Assembly: GCA_017557425.1 (NCBI GenBank) | Contig: JAFYYU010000012.1 | Location: 248,001 to 312,000 of the forward strand | Reading direction: 5' to 3' | Length of the DNA: 64,000 bases | Source: Muribaculaceae bacterium | GTDB taxonomy: Bacteria; Bacteroidota; Bacteroidia; Bacteroidales; Muribaculaceae | Shown: one piece after another, positions 18,175 through 27,096 of the stretch | Numbering within the stretch: the stretch's first letter is position 1 | Layout of the letters: every line of letters starts with the position of its first letter | Position numbers and translations under genes: made by a program | The notes under the pieces: model-generated | Seen by the model: only the letters and a program-made list of their open reading frames with translations | Databases searched by the model: none | Told to the model about the DNA's origin: nothing

Positions 18175-19296
18175 TTATTTCTTTTTATTGTTCTCTCGCT
18201 TGTTCGCCGTCTTCGGGCTCACGGCATTTTTGTTGGCGGCGGTTTTTCGCTCGGCCTGCTGCTTGCGCACCTGTCCCGCAAGCTGTCCGCAGGCGGCAGC
18301 GATGTCCTCGCCACGGCTGCGGCGAATGGTGCACGTCACTCCCTTGCTGTTCAGGTAGTCGCGGAAGTAGGTCATCCTCTCGTCGCTGCTGGTGCGCAGT
18401 TTCTCGATGCCGGGAATCATGTGGTAGCGGATGAGGTTCACGCGCACGTGTTCGTTGGGCAACAGCTCGCGCAGCTTCTCGGCATGCTGGATGTCGTCGT
18501 TGAACCACTGCCAGCAGATGTATTCCACCGACAGGCGGCGCTGGTGGGCAAAATCATAGTTGCCCAGCATCTCCATGATGTCGGCAATGGGGTAGAGGCG
18601 TTCAATCGGCATCATCGACGAGCGTTCCTCCTGCACGGCATTATGCACGCTCACGGCGATGTGCACGCTGGTCTGCTCGCACAATATCTTCAGCTCCGGC
18701 TTCTTGCCCACCGTCGAGACGGTCACGCGCTTGGGGCTCCATGCCAGGCCCCACGGCTCGGTCAGGATGGCGATGACGCGCAGCACCTCGTCGAGGTTGT
18801 CCAGCGGCTCACCCATGCCCATAAACACGACATTGGTCAACGATTCGCTCTCGGGAACGCTCAGCACCTGGTTGATGATCTGGTTGGACGTCAGGTTGCC
18901 GTGGAAGCCCTGTTTGCCCGTCATGCAAAAGTAGCAGTTCATCCGGCACCCCTTCTGTGACGAGATGCACAGCGTGCCGCGGTCGTCCTCGGGGATATAG
19001 ACCGACTCGACGGCCTGCTTGTCGCCCACGTCGAACAGATACTTTACCGTGCCGTCTTCGCTCGCCATGGCCTGGCTGGGAGGATACAGGCCCACATAGT
19101 AGCGGCTGGCCAGCAGCTCGCGGTTGGCCTTGGAGATGTTCAGCATCTCGTCAAAGTCGTTCACACGCTTCTGGTATATCCACTGTGCCAACTGTTTGGC
19201 CACAAAGCGCGGCATACCCAGCGAGGTGACGGCATCCTGCATTTCCTCAAGGGTCATGCCCGCCATCGGCTGCAATATTATCTTGTCGTTGCTCAT
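18175..19296 (-). CDS. rlmN: 23S rRNA (adenine-2503-C2)-methyltransferase
   Basis: 373 residues. This radical-SAM enzyme methylates A2503 of 23S rRNA (and A37 of some tRNAs). The cluster motif CRMNCYFC gives the three cysteines at 117, 121 and 124; GMGEPLDNLDEVL is the SAM-binding GEP motif; and CTIRRSRGEDIAAACGQL near the C-terminus holds the catalytic Cys region. The tail is Lys/Asn-rich (KRENNKKK). A longer start at 19377 is rejected because the TAATTTTG box at 19327-19334 lies between it and the ATG at 19296, and homologs begin near the chosen Met. Confidence 0.95.
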   Translation of the reverse strand: MSNDKIILQPMAGMTLEEMQDAVTSLGMPRFVAKQLAQWIYQKRVNDFDEMLNISKANRELLASRYYVGLYPPSQAMASEDGTVKYLFDVGDKQAVESVYIPEDDRGTLCISSQKGCRMNCYFCMTGKQGFHGNLTSNQIINQVLSVPESESLTNVVFMGMGEPLDNLDEVLRVIAILTEPWGLAWSPKRVTVSTVGKKPELKILCEQTSVHIAVSVHNAVQEERSSMMPIERLYPIADIMEMLGNYDFAHQRRLSVEYICWQWFNDDIQHAEKLRELLPNEHVRVNLIRYHMIPGIEKLRTSSDERMTYFRDYLNSKGVTCTIRRSRGEDIAAACGQLAGQVRKQQAERKTAANKNAVSPKTANKRENNKKK

Positions 19297-19326
19297 TGTC
19301 TTCAGGTTTAAGAGTTGTTTAACCCA

Positions 19327-19334
19327 CAAAATTA
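19327..19334 (-). promoter_or_regulatory. -7 box of rlmN
   Basis: TAATTTTG on the minus strand lies 30 nt before the ATG at 19296, with a GTTTAC-type weak -33 about 19 nt further upstream. Confidence 0.6.
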
Positions 19335-19410
19335 CACATATTTCTCGTAAACGGCAACAACAACCCCGTTTTTCCATAACTATTCAGCCAAACATCCTCT
19401 TTATACCCCA

Positions 19411-19480
19411 CACTAAGCCGCGAAGGCGCTAAGATATAATTATAAACAAAAACTTAGCGTCTTTGCGCCTTAGCGTGAGG
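19411..19480. repeat. Inverted pair of a dispersed CTAAG/GCGCAAAG repeat
   Basis: CACTAAGCCGCGAAGGCGCT begins the left arm (19411-19433). The right arm (19453-19480) contains CTTAGCGTCTTTGCGCCTTA. The arms are imperfect reverse complements. Similar copies lie at 23897-23914, 23989-24016 and 27252-27277. Confidence 0.6.
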
Positions 19481-19522
19481 CACCCGACTGCAGATGTCCC
19501 CTAAAGTCTAAGGTCTTAAACC

Positions 19523-20344
19523 TCAAGGATACACAGGTTGGCCAAGCATTTGTTTCAGATGGGTCTCGAGGATGTGGAAACCGGGGTTAATCATGCCGTT
19601 GTGCCCGTGCCCGTCGATTTCATAAAGATAGGTCTGCTGGTGCCCGGCCAGTTTCATCATGCGGGCTAAGTACTGGTTCTCGTCATATCGGCCGTAGAGT
19701 TCCAGTTCCCTGTCTCCGCATATCAATACCATCGGGGGACAGTTGCCGCGCACCCAGTAGAGCGGCGCATACTCGTCGATAGTGGCCTGCAGTGGCGGGA
19801 TGCCCTGCATCTTGCGCACGTTGAAATGGGTGATGGCCTGACCGCTGAACGGGACGTACATCATCACGCTGTCGGCATCAATGCCATAGGCCCCGAGCCA
19901 GGATTTGTCTAGGCACAGCATCATCGAGATGTATCCTCCTGCCGAGTGCCCGGTCACGACAATCTTGTGCGTGTCGCCGCCATACTCGACGATGTGCCTG
20001 AACACCCATGCTACAGCCTCCGCAGCATCGTCAAGCGTCTCCTTGACCGTCACCTGTGGCAGCAGTCTGTAGTTGACCCCGACGACCACGGCGTTTTTCT
20101 CCCGCAGTTGTTTTGGAATCTCCTTGTTTCCGCCTTCGAGTCCGCCGCCATGAAACCAGACGATGACCGGGCAGTCGGTCACGCCCTCAGGATGATACAC
20201 GTCAAGTTTCAGCCTTTCCAGTGAATAGGCATCGCGCTTCAGTGTATAACTGATGTCATTGACTTGTCTGTAGCTCTGGGCCGATGCACCGGCGCAGAAT
20301 ATGCTAAAGAAGAGCAATACTGAGATTTTGTTTATTCTTTTCAT
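19523..20344 (-). CDS. Secreted alpha/beta hydrolase (esterase/lipase-like)
   Basis: 273 residues with a signal peptide (MKRINKISVLLFFSIFCAGASAQ). The alpha/beta-hydrolase features are complete: oxyanion loop VWFHGGGLEGG, nucleophile elbow GHSAGG, Asp in LICGDRELELYG and His in IDGHGHNGM. The HGGG motif places it with carboxylesterase/BD-FAE-type esterases. Likely substrates are acyl or feruloyl esters on dietary glycans, but this is inference. It is flanked by intergenic repeats and is probably a single-gene unit. Confidence 0.85.
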   Translation of the reverse strand: MKRINKISVLLFFSIFCAGASAQSYRQVNDISYTLKRDAYSLERLKLDVYHPEGVTDCPVIVWFHGGGLEGGNKEIPKQLREKNAVVVGVNYRLLPQVTVKETLDDAAEAVAWVFRHIVEYGGDTHKIVVTGHSAGGYISMMLCLDKSWLGAYGIDADSVMMYVPFSGQAITHFNVRKMQGIPPLQATIDEYAPLYWVRGNCPPMVLICGDRELELYGRYDENQYLARMMKLAGHQQTYLYEIDGHGHNGMINPGFHILETHLKQMLGQPVYP

Positions 20345-20410
20345 GTGGCTATTGATTTTATTCTAAATGAGGGTGAGCCAAAATCAATTGACGCACCCTC
20401 AATATCGATT

Positions 20411-20435
20411 TCTAAAGTCTAAGGTCTAAAGTCTA
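20411..20435. repeat. Short heptamer repeat (CTAAAGT/CTAAGGT)
   Basis: TCTAAAGTCTAAGGTCTAAA continues as a tandem, degenerate 7-mer run just past the stop of the BspA-like gene. Related runs lie at 5847-5872, 19500-19520 and 24037-24068. Confidence 0.55.
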
Positions 20436-20437
20436 AT

Positions 20438-23400
20438 TTACCACTGTCCGCCCAGCAGGTAGTCGATCAGGGTGGTCACGTCGGCGATGTTCACGCTATT
20501 GTCCTGATTGCAGTCGGCGGATGCGGGAGGCGTCGTGCCGCTTAGCAGGTAGTCGATCAGGGTGGTCACGTCGGCGATGTTCACACTGCCGTCACCGTTC
20601 ACGTCACCGCGCTGGGCGGTGTACTTGGCCGTAAAGTAGCCTGGGTTGCTCGGGCCACCGTCGATGTGGGCATAATCCTCATCAATGTGGTTTGGGTCAT
20701 AGGTTGTGCCCATGCCGCCTACCAGTGAGGTACAGTTCTCGAACATGTTCTCTGGGAAACTATAACTACCATATGATACAATGCCATCGGTGCTCCACCC
20801 TGTGCCAGCGTAGATGGTGATCAGACTCGAGCAGCCGCTGAACATTTTATACATATCGTAGACATTTGCGGTATTCCAGCCTGAAAGGTCAAGCGAGGTC
20901 AGTTTGCTGCAGTCTGTAAATGTCCTTTGTATTCTTTTAACGTTTCTGGTATCCCAGCCCGAAAGACTGAGCGACTCAAGCCCCGAGCACCCAGAGAACA
21001 TATTAATCATATTATTGACATTCCTGGTATCCCAATCCGAAAGGTCGAGCGAGTCGAGACTTGAGCAGTTGGAGAACATAGCTTCCATGCTGGTGACATT
21101 GCTGGTGTTCCATCCCGAGACATCGAGCTTAGTCAGACTCGAACAATGACTAAACGCAGTGCGCATATCGATGACATTGTCGGTTTTAAAACCTGTGAGG
21201 TTGAGTGTGGTCAAATTTGAGCAGTTATAGAACATATGGTCCATGCTGGTGAGCTTGCCGGTGTTCCACCCCGAGAGGTTGAGCGTTCTCAGACCCTTGC
21301 ATTCATAGAACATAGATGCCATGAGGATGACACTATCAGCTTTCCATCCCGAGAGGTCAAGCGAGGTCAGGCTACTGCAGCCGTAGAACATATCCCCCAT
21401 GTTTCTGACCTTGCCAGTATCCCAGTTTGATATATTGAGCGAAGTCAGCTGCGTGCAGCCAGAAAACATTCTTCTCATGTTCTCAACTTTGGCGGTATTC
21501 CAACTAGAAAGGTCGAGCAAGGTCAGCTTCTGGCAGTTGCCGAACAAATATTCCATGTTGATGACATTGGCGGTATTCCAACCCGATACATCGAGCGATT
21601 CCAGTTTCGGGCAGTTGCCGAACAGATAGTACATGTTGGTGACATTGCCCGTATGCCATCTTGAGACGTTGAGCGATGTCAATTCTGTGCAGTTGCCGAA
21701 CATAAATTCTATATTGGTGACATTGCTCGTATGCCAGCCTGAAAGGTTGGACGTAGACAGATGATAGCAACCTTCGAACATGTATGTCATATCGGTTACA
21801 CTATCAGTGTCCCAGTTGGAGAGGTCGATAGAAGTTATGCCCGTACAGCCTTCAAACATTCTGCTTGCACTTGTCATCCGACTTGTATTGACATTGTTCA
21901 GATCAAAGTTGATGCAACTTGAATAATCCTTGAACATCTCTGAGCAGTTGCCGACGAATTTCACATCGCTGGTTGCTGTAACGCTCTTGATGGACCCATA
22001 CCCAACGGCGCCCCATTTGTGGTCCTTATCGTACTCGCCCCAGTTGAGCGTCAGCTCGCCGGTTTCATAATAGAATGTGTAGCGAGGGTAATTATACCAT
22101 GTAGCGGAATAGAAGCGGTCGCCGTGAGAGTGAGTGGAAAGGGTAACTTCCATGGTGGGTTCGCTGAGTTCGGCACCCAACCAGCCACAGAAGATGTAAT
22201 TATTACTGTTGCTGTCGTTCAGCGTGCAAATCGGGTTGACAAACTTGAAGCTGGGTGTTTCATAGGTGTAAGTTTCGGGGTTGATTTGTCCTTCGGGTAG
22301 AGAGCCAAGTCCAAGGCTATAGATGATGGAATAGGTGTAACTGGCATCCAGAGTGGTGCCGAAACTATGGCTGATGGTGCCGCTTAAGCTATTACCCGCC
22401 AAGTCCTTGATCGTGCCGCTATAGCTATACACGGTGAAGGACCCGTTTGCATCGTCACCGATGGTGCCGCTGAAGGTGAGCACATTGCTGCCGCTTCCGC
22501 TCACATAATTGAGCGTGCCCCAGTTGGTGCTGAGCGTGGGGGTGCCACTGACGGTGACAATCTCGCTGAAGGGTACACTCACGTAGATGGTGTTGCCCTT
22601 GCTGTGGCGACCGCCGTTCACCTTGTAGTTGTCAAGAACGGTGGGTGCAGTGGCATCGACCAGCGCAAGACGCACCTTGAGGTCCTTAAAGTACCAATCG
22701 TCGGCGTCCTTGCCTGCCGCGTCAAAACGGATGTCCAGTTCATTGACTGTAGGCGCAAGGCAGAGCGAGCCGGTGTTTGGCGCATTATATGAAGACGACT
22801 TATATTTCTGATCATACAAGTAGCTGTCATCGTAGTCAAATGAGTAACGGGAGAGTACGGCATCAATTTCCGCAGCCTTATTCACAAAGTCATAGCGGTG
22901 AGGGAAGAACTGATAATGTGAATCGGTCACATATCCGCCGGTATAGCTCATCTCAAAGCACGCTTTGTATATCGAGGTGGATGGGTTGTTGACCGCACCA
23001 TCCGGGTCGTTGCCGTCGTAGGTCGTACTGTTGTCGGCGAGGATCTGGATGTACTGGTAGCCGTCCTTCTCCTCCTTTTGGGTGAAATACACCGTGGCAT
23101 ACATCTTATTTCCACGGTTGTTCAGATACGTTCGCAGGGCACTATTGTTATTGTAGAGGGCATCAGTGGATACCGTGTGAACCCCCTGCGCATATCCGGC
23201 ATCGGTGACCTTGATCCAATTAGAAGAGGAATAGGATACATCTAGGTACTTGTTGTTGCTGCCCGACTTGATGTTGCCGCTGTTGTCAAAATAGACCAGG
23301 TCGGTTACACTCTTGTTCAGGTAGGTGGTTGAGAACTGGTAGTTAGTGCCGTAATCGATGTCACGGTCACAGGAAGCCATCAGGAAACCTCCCTTTTCGA

Positions 23401-23728
23401 ATACCTCAAAGCGGTAGGTGCGTGTGGTGCCAGTCTGGAAATGGTACTGCTCGGCAATATTGCCGCCAGGGGTTTCAGTAACCGTGATCTTTTTCTCGTA
23501 TTCGCCTTCCGAGAAGTCCAGAGTGCCGACATCCTCGGTGAAGTGCACCCCAGCGATAGCCGATAGACTCACGGTGCGGTAATATACTGTCTCAGCAGCC
23601 CCACCCATACGGGAGATGGTGAACTCATTGCCGTTGTTTTTCACCGTGTAAGTGCTTTGCAGGATTTGTGCCCACGACGTCGCTGCCGTGAGCAGCGTCA
23701 CAAGAAGAAATAGTATTGTCTTTTTCAT
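20438..23728 (-). CDS. BspA-like (DUF285) repeat surface protein with dockerin
   Basis: 1096 residues with a signal peptide (MKKTILFLLVTLLTAATSWAQ). The N-terminal region (about 25-130) resembles a Calx-beta-type domain. Further beta-rich modules follow, including an Ig-like stretch with TPTLSTNWGTLNYVSGSG and an InlB-type beta-grasp segment (ICTLNDSNSNNYIFCGWLG). About 14 copies of a 24-residue repeat of the type L-D-L-S-G-W-(D/N)-T-x-N-V-x-x-M-x-x-M-F-x-x-C-x-x-L come next, as in BspA/DUF285 proteins. A C-terminal dockerin-like pair (GDVNGDGSVNIADV, ADCNQDNSVNIADV) ends it. In other species BspA-type repeats mediate adhesion. A longer start at 23782 is unlikely because TATCTTTG (23762-23769) lies between. 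Confidence 0.85.
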   Translation of the reverse strand: MKKTILFLLVTLLTAATSWAQILQSTYTVKNNGNEFTISRMGGAAETVYYRTVSLSAIAGVHFTEDVGTLDFSEGEYEKKITVTETPGGNIAEQYHFQTGTTRTYRFEVFEKGGFLMASCDRDIDYGTNYQFSTTYLNKSVTDLVYFDNSGNIKSGSNNKYLDVSYSSSNWIKVTDAGYAQGVHTVSTDALYNNNSALRTYLNNRGNKMYATVYFTQKEEKDGYQYIQILADNSTTYDGNDPDGAVNNPSTSIYKACFEMSYTGGYVTDSHYQFFPHRYDFVNKAAEIDAVLSRYSFDYDDSYLYDQKYKSSSYNAPNTGSLCLAPTVNELDIRFDAAGKDADDWYFKDLKVRLALVDATAPTVLDNYKVNGGRHSKGNTIYVSVPFSEIVTVSGTPTLSTNWGTLNYVSGSGSNVLTFSGTIGDDANGSFTVYSYSGTIKDLAGNSLSGTISHSFGTTLDASYTYSIIYSLGLGSLPEGQINPETYTYETPSFKFVNPICTLNDSNSNNYIFCGWLGAELSEPTMEVTLSTHSHGDRFYSATWYNYPRYTFYYETGELTLNWGEYDKDHKWGAVGYGSIKSVTATSDVKFVGNCSEMFKDYSSCINFDLNNVNTSRMTSASRMFEGCTGITSIDLSNWDTDSVTDMTYMFEGCYHLSTSNLSGWHTSNVTNIEFMFGNCTELTSLNVSRWHTGNVTNMYYLFGNCPKLESLDVSGWNTANVINMEYLFGNCQKLTLLDLSSWNTAKVENMRRMFSGCTQLTSLNISNWDTGKVRNMGDMFYGCSSLTSLDLSGWKADSVILMASMFYECKGLRTLNLSGWNTGKLTSMDHMFYNCSNLTTLNLTGFKTDNVIDMRTAFSHCSSLTKLDVSGWNTSNVTSMEAMFSNCSSLDSLDLSDWDTRNVNNMINMFSGCSGLESLSLSGWDTRNVKRIQRTFTDCSKLTSLDLSGWNTANVYDMYKMFSGCSSLITIYAGTGWSTDGIVSYGSYSFPENMFENCTSLVGGMGTTYDPNHIDEDYAHIDGGPSNPGYFTAKYTAQRGDVNGDGSVNIADVTTLIDYLLSGTTPPASADCNQDNSVNIADVTTLIDYLLGGQW
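20454..20584. repeat. 41-bp direct repeat encoding the two dockerin halves
   Basis: Bases 20454-20494 recur identically at 20544-20584 (90-bp period). Both encode the INIADVTTLIDYLL-type helix of the dockerin-like module. Confidence 0.85.
20845..21900 (-). repeat. 72-bp coding repeat array (BspA/DUF285)
   Basis: About 14 degenerate copies of a 72-bp unit encode the 24-residue surface repeats. Copies differ at synonymous and variable positions, so the array is old rather than freshly amplified. Confidence 0.8.
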
Positions 23729-24065
23729 AAGTGGAGATATTAAATGGTTAAAGATTTTTCGCAAAGATACAAAATAAATCAATAAATGTTGAATTTCTGG
23801 CTAAATTTTTTACATTTTTGTGCAAAAATGCCAGAAAAAGATAAAATCCATCAAGAGCATGGCATTGTTGCAGCAGCATCGGCTGTAACATCCCCTGCGC
23901 GCAAAGACGCTAAGATTGACGGTCGGCGAATTAAGCCAATTAAACAAAAATAGCACCCGCATTGCAAGAATGCGGATGCTATTAATGACTTAGCGGCTTT
24001 GCGCCTTAGCGTGAGGCCCCTGAATGCGGATGCCAGCTAAAGCCTAATACCTAAAGCCTAAAGCC
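23729..24065. other. 337-bp intergenic region between the BspA-like gene and pruA
   Basis: No gene is supported. It contains a -7 box for the BspA-like gene (TATCTTTG, minus strand, 23762-23769), two copies of the dispersed CTAAG/GCGCAAAG repeat (23897-23914 and 23989-24016) flanking the pruA terminator, and a CTAAAGC heptamer run ending at the pruA stop. Confidence 0.6.
23942..23983 (-). terminator. Rho-independent terminator of the rocD-pruA unit
   Basis: On the minus strand, AATAGCATCCGCATT pairs with AATGCGGGTGCTATT across a 5-nt loop (23949-23983) and a T-run follows. It lies about 80 nt past the pruA stop. Confidence 0.8.
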
Positions 24066-24068
24066 TTA
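24037..24068. repeat. CTAAAGC heptamer run at the pruA stop
   Basis: CTAAAGCCTAATACCTAAAG continues as CCTAAAGCCTTA and includes the pruA stop codon. It is the same kind of degenerate 7-mer run as at 20411-20435. Confidence 0.55.
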
Positions 24069-25691
24069 TTTCAGATAGGTGTAGCGGTAGTCGGTGGGGG
24101 ACACGAGGGTCTCCTTGATGACGCGCGGGATGATCCAGCGGATGAGGTTGAACTCGCCGCCGGCCTTGTCGTTGGTGCCGCTGGCACGGGCGCCTCCAAA
24201 GGGCTGCATACCTACAACGGCACCGGTCGGCTTGTCGTTGATGTAGAAGTTACCGGCTGCATAGCACAGCTTCTCGGTGAGTTTCTCCACCTCCAGGCGG
24301 TCGCGGCCCCAAACGGCACCGGTCAGGCCATAAGGCGAGGTCTCGTCACACAAGCGGGCGGTCTCGTTCACCTTGTCGTCGTCATAGGGGTAAACCGTCA
24401 GCACGGGGCCGAAGATTTCCTCTTCCATCGACTTGAAGCGCGGGTTAGTGGTTTCGATCACGGTAGGCTCAACAAACCAGCCTTTCTTCTTGTCGCACTT
24501 GCCGCCGATGACGATCTTGGCGTCGTCGGCCTTCTTGGCATAGTCGATATAGCTCTTGCACTTGTCGAACGAAGCCTCGTCGATCACGGCGTTGATGAAG
24601 TTCATGGGATCCTTCACATCGCCCATCTTCACCTCCTTGCACATGGCCTTGATGTCCTTCAGCACATCGGGCCATAGGCTCTTGGGAATGTACATGCGCG
24701 AAGCGGCCGAGCACTTCTGGCCCTGGAACTCAAACGCACCGCAGAAGGCAGCCGCAGCCACGCCCTTCTTGTCGGCACTGGGGTGAACAAAGATGAAGTC
24801 CTTGCCGCCGGTCTCGCCCACGAGACGGGGGTAGGAGATGTACTTGTCCACGTTCAGGCTGGCCTGCTTCCACAGCGACTTGAACGTTGCGGTGCTGCCG
24901 GTGAAGTGGATGCCGCTGAAGTACTTGCTCTGGGTAGCAACCTCGCCGATGAGGGCGCCGCTGCCGGGCAGGAAGTTGATCACGCCGTCGGGCAGACCGG
25001 CCTCCTTGTAGAGCTGCATCAGGTAGTAGTTGCTCAGCAGGGCGGTAGTGGAGGGTTTCCACAGGGCCACGTTACCCATGAGCACGGGAGTCATGCACAG
25101 GTTGCTGGCAATCGAGGTAAAGTTGAACGGGGTAACAGCCAGGATAAAGCCCTCGAGGGGACGATACTCGGTGTGGTTCAGCTGGCCAACGCCGTCCTTG
25201 GGCTGCATGCCGTAGATCTTGCTGGCATAGTGCACGTTGTAGCGGAAGAAGTCGATGGTCTCGCAAGCCGAGTCGATTTCGGCCTGGAAGATGTTCTTGC
25301 TCTGGCCCAGCATAGTAGCGGCATTCATGATGGGACGGTACTTGGTGGCGAGCAGCTCAGCCATCTTCATCACGATAGCGGCACGGGTAGTCCACGGTGT
25401 GCGGCTCCACTCCTTCCACGCCTTCATAGCGGCGTCGATGGCCATCTTGATCTCTTTCTTGGTCACCTTGTGGTAGGTGGCCAGCACGTGCTTGTGGTCG
25501 TGGGGGCAGGTCACCTGGCCCGTGTCACCGGTGCGGATTTCCTTACCGCCGATGATGATGGGGATGTCAACCACGATTTTGCTTTGGCGCTCGAGTTCTG
25601 CTTCGAGGGCTACGCGCTCGGGCGAACCGGGCATATAGGCCTTCACCGGCTCATTGGCGGGAAGGGGAAAATTGATAACAGCGTTATTCAT
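24066..25691 (-). CDS. pruA: L-glutamate gamma-semialdehyde (P5C) dehydrogenase
   Basis: 541 residues, the length of stand-alone P5C dehydrogenases. It oxidises glutamate-gamma-semialdehyde to glutamate with NAD+. ALDH motifs: VTPFNFTSIASNL, FTGSTATF, the general base in RLVGETGGKDF (Glu293), catalytic Cys327 in FQGQKCSAASRMY, and EEEIFGPVLTVYPYDD. The phrasing matches the PruA/RocA subgroup rather than general ALDHs. It lies 91 nt downstream of the ornithine aminotransferase gene, whose product is its substrate. A terminator follows. Confidence 0.95.
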   Translation of the reverse strand: MNNAVINFPLPANEPVKAYMPGSPERVALEAELERQSKIVVDIPIIIGGKEIRTGDTGQVTCPHDHKHVLATYHKVTKKEIKMAIDAAMKAWKEWSRTPWTTRAAIVMKMAELLATKYRPIMNAATMLGQSKNIFQAEIDSACETIDFFRYNVHYASKIYGMQPKDGVGQLNHTEYRPLEGFILAVTPFNFTSIASNLCMTPVLMGNVALWKPSTTALLSNYYLMQLYKEAGLPDGVINFLPGSGALIGEVATQSKYFSGIHFTGSTATFKSLWKQASLNVDKYISYPRLVGETGGKDFIFVHPSADKKGVAAAAFCGAFEFQGQKCSAASRMYIPKSLWPDVLKDIKAMCKEVKMGDVKDPMNFINAVIDEASFDKCKSYIDYAKKADDAKIVIGGKCDKKKGWFVEPTVIETTNPRFKSMEEEIFGPVLTVYPYDDDKVNETARLCDETSPYGLTGAVWGRDRLEVEKLTEKLCYAAGNFYINDKPTGAVVGMQPFGGARASGTNDKAGGEFNLIRWIIPRVIKETLVSPTDYRYTYLK

Positions 25692-25782
25692 TTTTAAGGA
25701 TATAATAATTTAAATGTCTTTAAACTTCAAACTCTAAACTTCAAGTGTCGTAAGTGATGTCACTTGCGGCACTTGAATTAAA

Positions 25783-27096
25783 TTATCCGAACATCTGCTC
25801 GAAGGTCTTCTTGATGATGCCGATGGCCACCATGAGCTCGTCCTTGGTGATGCACAAGGGAGGAGCGAAGCGGATGATGTGGTCGTGGGTCGGCTTAGCC
25901 AGCAGACCGTTGTCACGCAGCTTGAGGCAGATGTCCCAAGCGGTCTTGCCCTCGACGGGCTTGGTGACGATGGCGTTCAACAGACCGCGGCCGCGCACCT
26001 GTACGATGAACGGCGAGTTGATCTTCTCGATTTCCTCGCGGAAGATCTTACCCATCTTCTCGGCATTCTGCACGAGTTTCTCGTCCTTAACCACCTTCAG
26101 AGCCTCGACGGCAACGCGGGCAGCCAGCGGGAAACCGCCAAAGGTCGAGCCGTGCTCACCGGGCTTCACGTTAAGCATGATGTCGTCGTCGGCCAGGCAT
26201 GCCGATACGGGCAACACACCGCCACCCAGGGCCTTGCCCAGGATCACGATGTCGGGACGGATGCCGTCGTGCTGGCTGCACAGCATCTTACCCGTGCGGG
26301 CGATACCGGTCTGCACCTCGTCGGCGATAAAGAGCACGTTGTGCTTGTGGCACAGGTCGAAGCATTTCTTCAGGTAGCCGTCATCGGGAACGAATACGCC
26401 GGCTTCGCCCTGGATGGGCTCGGCGATAAAGGCGGCAACTTCCTTGCCGTGCTCTTTGAGGGCTTTTTCAAGCGCCTTGGTGTCGTTATAGGGGATGCGG
26501 ATGAAACCAGGAGTCAGAGGACCGTAGTTGGCAAAGCTGTCGGGGTCGTTGCTCATGGTGATGATGGTCACGGTGCGGCCGTGGAAGTTGCCCTCGCAGC
26601 AGATGATCTTCACCTTGTCATTGGGGATACCTTTCTTGACAACACCCCAACGGCGGGCGAGCTTCAGGGCGGTCTCGACGCCCTCGGCACCGGTGTTCAT
26701 GGGCAGCACCTTGTCGTAGCCGAAGTAGGAGTGCATGAACTTCTCATACTCGCAGAAGGCCTCGTTGTAGAACGCACGCGAGGTCAGACACAGCTTGTTG
26801 GTCTGGTCCTTCAGCGCCTTCACGATGCGGGGGTGGCAGTGACCCTGGTTAACAGCCGAGTAGGCCGACAGGAAATCGAAGTATTTCTTGCCCTCTACGT
26901 CCCACACATAGATGCCTTTGCCCTTCTTCAGGACCACGGGCAGGGGATGGTAGTTGTGAGCGCCATAGCGGTCTTCCATCGCCATGTAGCGCTTGGTCTC
27001 GGCGCCCAGCGGATTGGGCTGGCAATTGTTCTTCTTACACGTTGATTTACACTTGGTTTCTTTCTTCACAGCAGGTTTACATTTTTTCGTTGCCAT
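25783..27096 (-). CDS. rocD: Ornithine--oxo-acid aminotransferase with Lys/Cys-rich N-terminal extension
   Basis: 437 residues. This PLP enzyme transfers the delta-amino group of ornithine to 2-oxoglutarate, giving glutamate semialdehyde for the adjacent PruA. Class III aminotransferase motifs: [54 protein letters not shown] and the PLP lysine in [13 protein letters not shown] (Lys288). The first 30 residues are an unusual basic, cysteine-rich extension (Cys6, 16, 20 and 25) ahead of the normal start of the fold. A TATTTTTG box at 27150-27157 fits a promoter. Confidence 0.94.
   Translation of the reverse strand: MATKKCKPAVKKETKCKSTCKKNNCQPNPLGAETKRYMAMEDRYGAHNYHPLPVVLKKGKGIYVWDVEGKKYFDFLSAYSAVNQGHCHPRIVKALKDQTNKLCLTSRAFYNEAFCEYEKFMHSYFGYDKVLPMNTGAEGVETALKLARRWGVVKKGIPNDKVKIICCEGNFHGRTVTIITMSNDPDSFANYGPLTPGFIRIPYNDTKALEKALKEHGKEVAAFIAEPIQGEAGVFVPDDGYLKKCFDLCHKHNVLFIADEVQTGIARTGKMLCSQHDGIRPDIVILGKALGGGVLPVSACLADDDIMLNVKPGEHGSTFGGFPLAARVAVEALKVVKDEKLVQNAEKMGKIFREEIEKINSPFIVQVRGRGLLNAIVTKPVEGKTAWDICLKLRDNGLLAKPTHDHIIRFAPPLCITKDELMVAIGIIKKTFEQMFG

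Noticed and set aside
20845-21900. Regularly spaced repeats that could suggest a CRISPR array
   Set aside because: The period is 72 bp, it is in frame, and it encodes BspA/DUF285 repeats; there are no unique spacers or cas genes.
25879-27045. 388-codon reading frame antisense to rocD
   Set aside because: The strand with PLP-aminotransferase motifs is the coding one.
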